64,000 nucleotides of DNA from Nitzschia sp. DOCU1. Lineage: Eukaryota > Bacillariophyta > Bacillariophyceae > Bacillariales > Bacillariaceae. Both the position numbers and the translations under genes were made by a program. Under the pieces are notes generated by a model. The model saw only the letters and a program-made list of their open reading frames with translations. It was not told the origin of the DNA and did no database searches. Below are positions 32,801-41,966 of this stretch, one piece after another (the first letter of the stretch is position 1; every line of letters starts with the position of its first letter). The stretch is from positions 62,001 to 126,000 of the forward strand of contig OX595997.1 of the NCBI GenBank assembly GCA_951394045.1. The letters run 5' to 3'.

Positions 32801-33669
32801 TACACCAGAAAAGCTCCGTACCGTTGGATCGGGCTCATGCTGATTTTAACGCTGAGATTCTTGGCTTTTTTGACAAGGGTCTGGATTTGGGTAAGTCCAC
32901 GGATAGACGATGGGTTGGCCGGAAGTGGTGTGGTTTGGGGTTCGGCCGGGGATTTGATATGTCCCAATGTTTTGTGGGGCTCTTTCGCACCCTTGGCTTC
33001 GATCGGAAAGGACTCCGCCGTCAGAGAATCAGTGACCAAAATTCTGGGTTCGGGACTATCTACAAGAACAATTGGTGTGCCGTCGGGTTTGAAGGTGAAA
33101 TGGAGGATATGGTAGGAGCATTTCTTCAACTCTAAGCGGCCGCCGGAACAAAATAATAGATCGTTCCAAAGTTGGGCATCGTGCTGCATCCGATCGATCA
33201 ACTCTTCGAGAGAAGTTTCTTCTTGCGGTCGGAAGTCGTTGCAGGTACCAGTGGAATCGTCCACAAATCCTACCATTGTCAAGTGCGTGGAGTACTGCCC
33301 TTGCGGAGTCATGAACGTTGCGCCGTGCGCTTGTTTGGCATGTGCGTCGAATAACGTCGAGGAAATAAAAAGCCAAATACCGGGAGAATTGCCCGATCCT
33401 TGACCAGTACCATGAATCGGGAATGCCTCGCAGTGGGAGTATTCTAGATCGGAGATGCCAATTGCGGTGCGAAGCTTGTATTTTGCCTCTTTGAGCGTCT
33501 TGGCATGAACGGCGACGATGCTCCGGTGTTGTCCATATTTGCGATTGATGAGGGACGCGAGCGCAACAATAATCCGATCGTAGCAGCTCATGGCATCGTT
33601 ATCGAAGTTGATCAGCGACCGGCGAGACACGTAGGCGATATCATACTTGAGTTCCTCCAGGAACGTCAG
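29801..33669 (-). mobile_element. LINE-B3, 5'-truncated, with long target duplication
   Basis: A 3,869-bp minus-strand insertion between two 423-bp direct repeats of the GypB gag-pol. It begins inside the RT, just before motif A, and carries an open ORF2 to the stop at 29929 plus a 128-bp 3' untranslated region. On the plus strand the 3' end reads ATCAATATCAAT at 29800-29811, that is ATTGAT repeated twice on the coding strand. The identity of the flanking repeats indicates a recent event. Confidence 0.92.
29929..33669 (-). CDS. LINE-B3 ORF2 fragment: RT, RNase H, zinc finger
   Basis: About 1,247 codons remain open without a stop. RT motif A is NFDNDAMSCYDRI, motif B is IHGTGQGSGNSPGIW and motif C is MVGFVDDSTG, all intact. 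RNase H follows: Asp in AVSDGGSIPEVTMSFG, Glu in SSFRAEGTGQL, Asp in VAISDNAGLV, the loop YKWVKGHQDR, and Asp in NIRADELATQAL. The finger is CPHCHAPAETFDHLMQC. The C-terminus ends FEHRTKYFHSNL ... HKHSRWRS ... IRDFFSSSL. The endonuclease and the RT N-terminus are lost by 5' truncation. The computed frame extends into antisense gypsy DNA up to 33792, which is not part of the LINE. It is the best-preserved family-B copy here. Confidence 0.9.
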   Translation of the reverse strand: MTFLEELKYDIAYVSRRSLINFDNDAMSCYDRIIVALASLINRKYGQHRSIVAVHAKTLKEAKYKLRTAIGISDLEYSHCEAFPIHGTGQGSGNSPGIWLFISSTLFDAHAKQAHGATFMTPQGQYSTHLTMVGFVDDSTGTCNDFRPQEETSLEELIDRMQHDAQLWNDLLFCSGGRLELKKCSYHILHFTFKPDGTPIVLVDSPEPRILVTDSLTAESFPIEAKGAKEPHKTLGHIKSPAEPQTTPLPANPSSIRGLTQIQTLVKKAKNLSVKISMSPIQRYGAFLVYHAMYISSIKYVLPQSFFPQKILDKAQRQSMGAIIAKCGLARTTPSALIYAPTEYAGGGFVMWYTLQGEGQVLLFIKHWRTGSVISKVLRVDLAWHQWQSGLHKSILVDVSTPLPHLEGRWMPSLRTFLHHIGGSLRVDEDFVSPLQRLGDTHIMQQAVNDDTLTAKDIRIVNYCRLYLHVVTISDLFNASGTRILAHIWTCTRPAWFDPNQIVTLQKRPSAYQIKHRWQKFLLNWCTHSGYSLPATDLGRWLLPTDQLHLRCESYFVPGPFPTLFHWRDGCYWEYCPTPTNNYCFSPNRATSWSPTSAAVPVDLHIGPDDIAHLRHIVPNPPRPNPPPAFLHDFQEYLSQLPAWEQPLLSNVHFYSGPYTVLDYLANLEPSESLLAVSDGGSIPEVTMSFGVVIGTSAGDPLIENSGIAFGEPSSFRAEGTGQLSALRILFHLVKFTGIPLPAQLAIVAISDNAGLVQRDTARTTYTGVFPNATLASDWDLTEAIHDTYTALHHDSMSYKWVKGHQDRGNSSPLTTEAKFNIRADELATQALLGHPPNPRLTPLYPRTRCIFDLNGRSVHGHYVAAIRRAAAEPAFYKYLESRHHWSPQTRAAVDWPCFRSASKSYSPSDVHCLKLVHDKLPTQSTKSKMEPWTTAECPHCHAPAETFDHLMQCSNPTSLSFRTGLSSAIIQYCHQKDAPNAFTVLFNESISMWLRDEDPTTLHRTIGPSQNAIGWRLLPRGFLSIQWRYWLEETTHSASLAQLNANYDDDYESDESELEFFLDSLEGETTTRNFTAASDPKLFMSGLIKVVWQELSTLWQQHLDEIHAHEQSKHSPAKRQELVARIRIMQRQRSNVLFEHRTKYFHSNLDQYLETASYQQLADYLRTYQPAIAASVRQESKRGNNNPSLLTFLGFTRQTAEPIIPLAPPLDLAAGPNLPHKHSRWRSSSDHGHQRSIRDFFSSSL

Positions 33670-34092
33670 GAGCACTGCGGCAAGTTCCATCGGGCCCCCG
33701 ACGACAAGTGTTGGAGTCTTCCTGGCAATGCCAAGGATCGCCCAAACAAGCGTCCGCGCGGAGCCAAAGAGAACATGTTCTCGGCACTCCAAATGGAGAC
33801 TGTCGTGAAGGCCCTCGCTAAGAAACAGAGTAAGAAAGAAAAAGGTAAGACCAAAGCCAAAAGGCAGGTCAGCTTCCGGCTGAATAATCAGTCAGACAGT
33901 AGCAGTAACGAAAGTAGCGATTCTGAAAGCGACTACATTGACTACAATAGCGAAAATGAACATAGTTTTGCTATTCGAACGTCACGCCCTAGAATAGAGC
34001 TGAATAGGAAAATTGCCAGGCGGCTAACTACAGAAATAGTCGTCGAAGCTTTAAATCCTAGAGGTGAATCCTACGTCCTTAGAACTCTTCTA
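33670..34092 (+). repeat. Right 423-bp target duplication flanking LINE-B3
   Basis: Identical by eye to 29378-29800; continues without a break into the protease ([13 protein letters not shown]). Confidence 0.93.
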
Positions 34093-37000
34093 GATACGGG
34101 TACTAGTCGTTCCATCGTTCTTAAGAACTTTGTGACGCTTAGTCAGCTCGTTCCTACTGGGAAACGAGTTACTACTTGGACGACTATGGGCGGCAAATTC
34201 AAGACGGACAAAGTCGCAATGATCCGCTTCAGAATCCCCGAACTCTCAACTAGTAAGGAAATTCATTGGCCATGTCACGTCGATGAGCATACTGACCGCG
34301 AAGACTCACCTTACGACCTGATTCTAGGACTTGACCTATTAGCCGAATTGAAGTTTGTACTCGATTTCGAGAAACGAACGGTTCGATGGGGCGATAGCGA
34401 AGTCGAGATGAAGGAACGTGGTGTTGTGACGGATCCAGAGGCTCTACAGCTTCTGTACGAGATGTCTCAAGACGCCCCCGTTATCCAAGCGGCGGAAGAA
34501 CGACAAGCTAAGATCCTTGACGCCGACTACTCCAAGGTCGAGATGGAAGAGTTCGTTGACTCACTCGACTACTTAACTAAGGAGCAACGAGCGGAGCTAC
34601 TAGCTGAACTGAAGCAGCACCCTACACTATTCGGTGGCGGATTGGGTAAACTTAAAATAGATCCAATTCGTCTTGAGTTAAAAGAAGGAGCAAAGCCGTA
34701 TCATGCTAAGCCATTCGGCATTCCTCATGCGTACGAACAAACGACGCGAAAAGAGATCGAACGATTCGAAAAACTTGGAATCTGGAAGCGTGTCAACCAA
34801 TCCACATGGACGGCCGGCACGTTCATTCAACCGAAGAAAACGGGCGATGTGCGCGTACTTACGGATTTTCGGAAACTCAACGAATATCTTGTGCGCAAGC
34901 CGCACCCACTGCCAAAGATCAACGAGTTATTGCAAAAACTCCAGGGCTTTAAATGGGCAACGGCTATTGACCTCAGCATGGGCTATTATCACATTCCAAT
35001 GGATAAGTACAGCCAAGGCCTCCTTGGTACTGTAATGCCGTGGGGCTTATATCAGTACCAGGTGCTGCCGATGGGTATATCCAATGCCCCTGATATTTTC
35101 CAAGGTATCATGATGCGTCTCCTTGGTGACCTGGAGTACGTACAAGTGTACATGGATGATATTTTGATAACGAGCAAAGGCACATTTAGCGACCACGTCG
35201 CCAAGCTCAAAGAGGTCCTCGCACGACTCGAACAAGCCGGTTTCCGCGCTAACGTCCGCAAATGCAAATTTGCTGCCGACCGCGTTGAGTACCTAGGCTA
35301 CGAGATCTCCCGTGACGGTATCCATCCCCAACCTAAGAAAGTGGAAGCGATACTAAAGATGCAGCCGCCGCAAACGAAGCGACAACTGAGACGTTTCTTA
35401 GGCATGGTAAATTACTACCGTGATATGTGGCGGAAGCGATCGCACATACTAGCGCCGCTGACGGCGTTATGTTCCAAGTCAGTCCCGTGGAAATGGACTC
35501 CCGAATGCAATGAATCATTCGAATCAATTAAGCGAGCCGTAGCGCGAGAGACGCTGTTGAACTTCCCCGACTTCAATAAAGAATTCCACATATATACGGA
35601 TGCCAGCGATTATCAGTTGGGCGCCGTAATTATGCAAGATGGCAAGCCATTGGCATTCTATAGTCGGAAGTTGAACTACGCCCAGAAGAATTATACGACA
35701 GGCGAACAGGAACTGCTAAGTATAGTTGAAACGCTTAAATAATTTAGGAATATTCTCCTTGGTCAAAAGCTGGTAGTACACACGGACCATCTAAATATTC
35801 TGTACAACAAGATGCCGAGTTCCTGCGTGGTTCGCTGGCGTCTCCTGTTGGAAGAGTACGGTGCTACGTTCGTGCATGTCAAAGGCGAAGACAATGTCGT
35901 AGCGGACACGCTGTCGCGACACCCGAATAGTGACCCAGACGACGAGTCGACAGAGGATGTTCCCATTGGGAAACAAATGTCTTATTGTATGGCGCATCAC
36001 CCGATTGATGACGACGACTACGAGATCTCCTATGCCGACCTCGTGACCGCGGAAGATATCGCGGCCGAAGAAGGATTCGCACTGAGTCCAAAGGTAGTAG
36101 CATACTACCAAAACAAAGACCTCGATCTAATGCGAAAAGCCAGACGAGCTCCCTCTAAATACACCAAGATCAAACTAGAAGGTGTAGAGGTTCTAGCTAA
36201 GTACGGTAAAGTAGTAGTACCGGCTGCACTACAAGATAGAATAGTCGAAAGCTACCACGACTTGCTACAACACCCAGGCATGACACGAATGGAAGCGACA
36301 ATACGCCACGTATTCGATTGGCGAGGATTGCGAGAGAAAGTCGAGCAACACTGTCGCACGTGCAAGATATGTCAGTTGACGAAGAAGCAACGGAAAGAGT
36401 ATGGCCATCTGCCGCCAAAAGAGGCGGAGACAATACCATGGAAGCGTGTGAACGTAGACATGGTAGGACCATATACCGTGCGAACTCCGAAAGGAGTACG
36501 CGAGCTCTTAGCGATGACCATGATCGACCCAGTCACGGGTTGGTTCGAAATAGCACCACTGCCTAAACCTGATAGCTATGAGTGCCAGAAGGCATTCGAC
36601 GCTTATTGGTTGGCGAGGTACCCGAGACCTCAACAAGTGGGCGTAGATAATGGTTCAACATTTAAACGCTACTTCAACGACTTATGTAAGAACTATGGCC
36701 TGGAGAGGAAGCCCTCGACAGAATACAATCCCCAAAGTAACGGCGTAATAGAGCGTGTACACCAAGTATTAGGAAACGCGTTACGTAACTTCGAATTAGA
36801 GGAACGTGAGCTCGACGAAGGGAACCCATGGGACGAGTTCCTTACTGCCGCCGCCTTCGCGATTAGGAGTACACACCACACTACCCTACAGGCATCCCCA
36901 GCGCAGTTAGTGTTCGGCAGGGATATGTTTCTCCCAGTACAGTTTGTGGCAGACTGGGCGCGTATTAGGCTACGCAAGCAGAAGATCATTGATGCTTCTA

Positions 37001-37215
37001 ACAAACGAGAGAATTCAAAGAGAATCCATCATCAGTACAACGTCGGCGATCGCGTGCTGCTCACTACACCTGGAAAATTACCGAAAGTACGGAGTCCGCG
37101 TACGGGACCCTACAACGTAGTGAATGTACATGACAATGGAACCGTGACCATTCAAAATGGCCCCGTACAGCAACGAGTTAACATCAGACGGATTACACCG
37201 TACTGGACAAAGTAA
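33670..37215 (+). pseudogene. GypB-M pol: protease, RT, RNase H, integrase; one nonsense codon
   Basis: After the duplicated gag end, the frame reads protease [11 protein letters not shown] and [13 protein letters not shown] follows with [57 protein letters not shown] and active site VYMDDILI. RNase H has [28 protein letters not shown] and [12 protein letters not shown] at 35740-35742 interrupts RNase H where GypB-R has Glu (ETLKEFRN). The integrase has zinc-finger HDLLQHPGM ... CRTCKICQ, core D in [12 protein letters not shown] in [10 protein letters not shown] and E in [13 protein letters not shown], and C-terminal [13 protein letters not shown]. Domain order PR-RT-RH-IN is that of Ty3/gypsy. 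Apart from the stop the frame is continuous to 37215. Confidence 0.93.
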
Positions 37216-37240
37216 CCGAACTGTTCCATAGGGAAGCGGG

Positions 37241-37858
37241 TGCCATACCCCACAGAGACGCATAAGTAGGTTAGTCCTTTTAGCCAGATACGCTGGTAGT
37301 CTTAGTAGTCGTAGACGAACGGAGTCGTCCGCTGGACGGATGACGTACAGACGGCTAACGGACAACGGACGCGAACGAACGATGACGTCGTCACTGACGG
37401 CGCACCGACGCAGCGGTCAAAGAAGTCGCAGCGTTACACATGGAAGCGCTCTGTAGTATATCGCATAGTAACATTCGACTAACCCATAGAGTCCCTTGCC
37501 AACGGCATGCCAACAATCTAAGTAGTAAATATTCATCGCCCAATAGAGGAGATGTATTTAGGGCAAGGAAATAATTCAGACCATGGGTGACGAGGAGTCG
37601 TAGCTAGCCAAGACTAGGGACGCCTAGTTAGAAGGTGACGCTACGAGGAATCGACATATCCGAATGAATAGAATACATGCGCGTTATTTACGCGCAGGGA
37701 AAGTCGTTCACAAAATGAATGACCGGTCGCAAATATTTGAAAGACAAAAATCTTTCGTCTCGTCAATCTTGTTGTTGGAAGAATTCAAAGTAGATGTAAC
37801 ATAGGTCTCACAATTATCACTAGCTTTATCTTTATATCGTCACCCCCGGGATAGGGCA
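37241..37858 (+). repeat. GypB-M 3' LTR
   Basis: 618 bp, preceded by the purine tract GGGAAGCGGG (37231-37240). It differs from the 5' LTR at about three sites by eye. Confidence 0.95.
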
Positions 37859-37863
37859 ACCGG
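37859..37863. repeat. TSD of GypB-M, right copy (ACCGG)
   Basis: Matches 27667-27671. Confidence 0.9.
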
Positions 37864-38352
37864 GTAGCGGGAGACAGAGGAATAAACCGTCGGGAGTCCG
37901 GGTGATCTCTCATGTATTGACCAGCCAAAGAGTCGGCGCGGACGTTAAATGACACCATCGGAGAAAGCGGACTGCGCCCATTCCGATCTTGGTGACCTTT
38001 CACCCATCGATACTCGAGTCGGCGCGAGTGGAGGCGACCGTACTGAGAGTGAGTTTCCTCGGTGAGATCCCAGTCAGGTGCAAGGGTAGCATTGGGATAG
38101 GGAACGGCGTATTCCAGACGAGAATTGTCCCGTCGGATCAAGCCAGCATTATCAGACACAGCAAGGAGAGTACAGTCAGCGGGCCAAGGAACACCAGTAA
38201 AGCGAGATACATGATTTAGAATGAGGGCGCCGGCCAGCTGCCCAGTACCTTCTGCTCGGAACGATGTTTCCGTGCCAAAAGCAGGACCAGAGTGTTCAAT
38301 AAATGCCTCTCCCGCTAGGGTGCCAATAACAAGACCGAAGCTCATAGTGAGC
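37859..38352 (-). mobile_element. LINE-B2, 5' part (RNase H)
   Basis: Minus-strand RNase H region of LINE-B2: TMSFGLVIGTLAGEAFIEHS, TSFRAEGTGQLAGALI, LLAVSDNAGLIRRDNS, YRWVKGHQDRNG and NVRADSLAGQYM. It aligns with LINE-B3 up to TMSFG. Upstream of that the minus frame stops matching and the plus strand reads as copia, so the 5' truncation lies near 38350. Rejoining at the ACCGG duplication restores the order found in LINE-B3. Confidence 0.85.
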
Positions 38353-39941
38353 TTACGTTTTGCTCCCCCAGCAAGGTACTTGATCCGGAAGGAAAAGTCC
38401 CCGTCGGATCGCAGCTGATCAATTTGATGGTTGTGTTTGATGTCAAAATGGACCTCACCTGCAAGGCGAGGATCTGTGCGAGGGGCGACCAAACTGAACC
38501 GCCATCTTCCGTCACATACGCGAGCGTTGTGACAAGGGAAAGTATTCGTCTTGCATTCTTACTCGCGTCTTTGAACGGTTTGTCTGTTCTCTCTGCTGAT
38601 ATAGCTGGCGCCTATCTAAATGCACCATGTGCCGAAAGAGTTCACACTATACTTGGACCTGAGTTCGGAGCACTACAAGGGAAGACGGCTGTGATAGTAA
38701 AGGCCCTCTACGGGTTAAAATCTGCTGGATTTTCATGGAGAAGCTACTGTGCCAAGACTCTTAGAGAGGAACTGGGGTTCACTCCGTGCCATGCCGATAT
38801 GGACGTCTGGTTTTGAGAGGGCGTCAAGCCGAACGGTGAAAAATATTATGATTATTTGTTGGTCTATACGGACAATTTGTTGGCGATAAGTATGGACCCG
38901 AAATTTATTCTTGACAATCTTAAGCGTTTCCTGCTCAAAGAGGACTCGGTTGGAGAGCCTACGAGATATCTTGGTGCAACGATTTCGAAGTTTTGGATCG
39001 ATGGTGACCCTCTACCGAAATGGGCGATCTGTTCAGGGGACTACATCAAGGAGGCAATTCGTGTGATCAAATCGAGGCTCGCCCAGATGGAGCTTGAATT
39101 AAAATCTGGAGCAAGCACACCATTCCCATCTGGCTACAAGCCGGAATTGGATGTTACCCCACTACTCAACGACGAAGGTGCTACTTTTTATATGCAATGC
39201 GTGGGAATTTTACGTTGGATTGTGGAGCTCGGTCCCATCGATATTTGTGCCAAAACATCGATGTTGGCTGCGTACAATGCGTGTCCAAGGGATGGCCACC
39301 TGAAGGCAGCCCTCCATGTTTTTACCTATTTGAATAATCATGAGCGATCTGATCTTGTGATGGATGATGGGTATCCGGACCACTTGCCGGATTTACCGAA
39401 GCACGAATGGAAGGAATTTTATCCATGGGCGAGCGATGACTGGCCGCCTGACGCTCCAACTCCCCTTGGAAAACCCGTGATAATTGTTATGTTTGTTGAT
39501 GCTTCTCATGCTGCTAACGTTGTGACTCGTCAGTCAAGAACAGGTGTTTTGATTTGCGTTAATCGTGCCCCTATCGTTTGGTATTCGAAGAAGCAAAATT
39601 CGATTGAAACGAGTTCTTTTGGTTCTGAGTTCATGGCATTAAAGACAGGAGTGGAGCTACTGGAAGCACTACGTTAAAAGCTACGAATGTTGGGTGTTCC
39701 TATCGACGGGTATGCTCATGTCCTTGTTGATAACATGTCCGTTGTTTGCAACACGAGTGTCCCCGAGTCTACGTTGAAGAAAAAGTCGAATTTGATGGCT
39801 TACCACTACGTGCGATCAAAAGCGGCGGCTTATATTCTACGAATCGGCTATGTTAATACGAAGGCGAACCTTGCCGATATGCTGACCAAGGTTCAGAATG
39901 GAGCGGAGCGAAAGGAGCTTGCTAGACAGGTATTGTTCTAG
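38353..39941 (+). pseudogene. Cop1, copia (CoDi-type) pol: RT and RNase H
   Basis: A single frame with two nonsense codons (TGA 38814-38816, TAA 39675-39677). It opens with VLDPEGKVPVGSQ and VFDVKMDLTCKARICARGDQ, then SSVTYASVVTRESIRLAF. RT motif A is VLSADIAGAYLNAP, followed by KALYGLKSAGFSW. The active site is LLVYTDNLLAIS, where YVDD is normal, so the second Asp is Asn. RNase H reads VMFVDASHAANVVTRQSRTG, WYSKKQNSIETSSFGSEFMA and VLVDNMSVVCN. It ends KANLADMLTK ... ARQVLF with stop at 39939-39941. gag, protease, integrase and the RT N-terminus are absent. 38353-39482 is the proposed right copy of the LINE-B2 target duplication. No LTR is obvious after 39941. Confidence 0.85.
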
Positions 39942-41802
39942 TTCGCGTCCGGCTCGTCGAGGGGGTGGCCTAACCTTGTTGGCCATTCGTGTCGGACGTC
40001 CTGCGATGGGACAGGTACCTTGGTTGATTATAAAGATGATGATGGTGGTACTATTGGAAGTTGGTCGTGCATGAGGATAGTGCAATGTGATCGGATCCCT
40101 AGCTCCGTCTCCCATCGAGGGGACCGTTATTTCCCCAAAGAAGTGGCGTCTTACAGTCCAGTTAGTCAAGCTGGGTGTTCGTATCCCGTGCGGTAATGTC
40201 CATAATATTTTTGTTCCAATGACTCTTATTGTTGTTACTACGTTTTGAGTGGCTCCGCGTCACTCTGTCGATGATTTCTCGCTATCATCTTACATTGTAT
40301 TCGAATTGCACACTTCAGAAGAAGCTACAGGGCTGTACTGAGAACATTCTAAAGTTTTTGCCGCATTGCCCCATCCTACTTTGCCTTTACTGATGGAAAA
40401 AATTGCAACAGAGTGAACAGAGGTGCCCTGCTTGTGGTGCACGTACCGTTGTGTGCCAAAAGTATGTTCCTTTGATTGTTGGAAACTGAGACCACCTTCA
40501 AAGAGGGCTCATCCCAGGCAAGCACACCCCAGTCGATGGATTTGGGATTGGGAACAGCTATGCCAGTTACAACATGGCCCGCTTATTGTGGACGTGGCAC
40601 ATTGCGGTTAATTAACACCAACTAAATCTTTATGTACCTTTATTAAGCCTTTTGCGTTCTCTAGGGAAAAATGGATTTCGTCCTTTAATAAAGGTACACT
40701 CAATTATGAGAGACTTGAATCTCTATAAATATCAACAAGAGAACGGAATAAATTTCCGCCAACTAATTGTGGATTATTTCATCACACCAATTACCAAGCA
40801 CCGAGTCATCTTCTATCAACACGTTTTTATTTGATCAATTCAACTAAACCTACAAAAACACGCACATGAATTGATCGATCTGTTTGTAAATCATCTTTAT
40901 TCCTTATCAAAGCTTTGACCATGACTACTAAAGAAGTAACAACACTCAATACATGTTGAGATGCAGATATGAACCGAATTATGCTACCTGCTATCCTATA
41001 ACTAAGTTTATTGAGTATAACTGGCACCATTTAAAAAACAAACCCAACGACGTCCGTGTAACTTTGTTTCGACAGCTCGGAATTGATATTCTTCGAAAGA
41101 AGCCAAAGAAAAAAACGTTACCTTGGACTACCATACTCAACACTAAACCCATTGTAAATTGTAAATGAAACAACAGCTCTTTCCGAGTTGAACGATTACT
41201 TACAGCCTTTTGTTCAGTGGTCGGATTGGACTGTCGAAACAGAATCTAAAAGTATCGCTGAATATGTTGTTTGTTGTCTGAAAGTAAGCGATATCAACCC
41301 AGCTTGCTGCACCAGACAATCATCTCCGGATTCAATGCAATATATGCTATTCTATTTGATTCTTCCCTATCAACCTGAGCATGAACCCGTTCAACCTACC
41401 CGTCCATTTAAGCTTGCTACAAACAAGTCAATTTGCTCTACGTATTTTGACCATGACACTCTCGCCACTTCTTGCATTGAGGACTTTTGGATCAATTCAT
41501 AGCCACTCTGCCCAGTTGGACGATACAATTGTGGAAGAAAGAAATCAAATCAAAGAAGATGACGGAACTTGGTTTCATCATTTCCCTGTCTCTCTTAAAG
41601 GGACCAATCCCTATGGTGGTTCGGACTTGATTACCCATGCAAAACAGCCAGGTCCTTGAAGGTTACATCTTTCACGTTGGGTCAAAGAAGCAATTTATTC
41701 CAACCGATACAAATGTTTCTTGGAAGATGGATAGGGTTACAGTTATTCTTTTCTTTCTGTGTCATGGGTGGGATCTCATTTGGTTCATGACTACCCTGGA
41801 TT
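39942..41802. other. Unassigned region, weak ORFs only
   Basis: About 1.9 kb with no recognised gene. Weak plus-strand ORFs at 40953-41168 (YPITKFIEYNWHHLKNKP) and 41188-41502 (LNDYLQPFVQWSDWTVETES, DHDTLATSCIEDFW) look protein-like but match nothing I know. A downstream piece (41520-41659) has GTWFHHFPVSLKGTNPYGGS. These may be parts of one decayed gene. The first 250 bp may include the Cop1 3' LTR, but I cannot delimit it. Confidence 0.35.
40633..40698. repeat. Perfect 14-bp inverted repeat, 38-bp loop
   Basis: TGTACCTTTATTAA at 40633-40646 pairs with TTAATAAAGGTACA at 40685-40698. AT-rich surroundings, no ORF over the stem. Confidence 0.7.
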
Positions 41803-41966
41803 AAACAAACAAACAAACAATGCAAAAGATTATACCAGTTAACTACTGGTATGCCTGAGAAGGCTTTAGAGACGCCGTGGTCAGGTGGTTTGGCACCACC
41901 AGCCATCGAACGTTGGACTCATACCCCGCACACAACAATCCACAAGTAATTCCCAGAATGTAATTT

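Larger units (their letters stand above)
27672..37858 (+). mobile_element. GypB-M, complete Ty3/gypsy element interrupted by LINE-B3
   Basis: Two 618-bp LTRs (27672-28289 and 37241-37858), TSD ACCGG, and one gag-pol ORF beginning at 28314. By eye the LTRs differ at only about three positions, so the insertion is young. The ORF carries a 170-bp tandem duplication in gag, the LINE-B3 insertion with a 423-bp target duplication, and one stop codon in RNase H. The target is LINE-B2, whose protein sequence rejoins across the element (SPATR before, CHFDL after). Confidence 0.95.

Noticed and set aside
33670..33792. First 41 residues of the long LINE-B3 frame
   Set aside because: Antisense of GypB gag, identical to the antisense ORF at 29066-29500.
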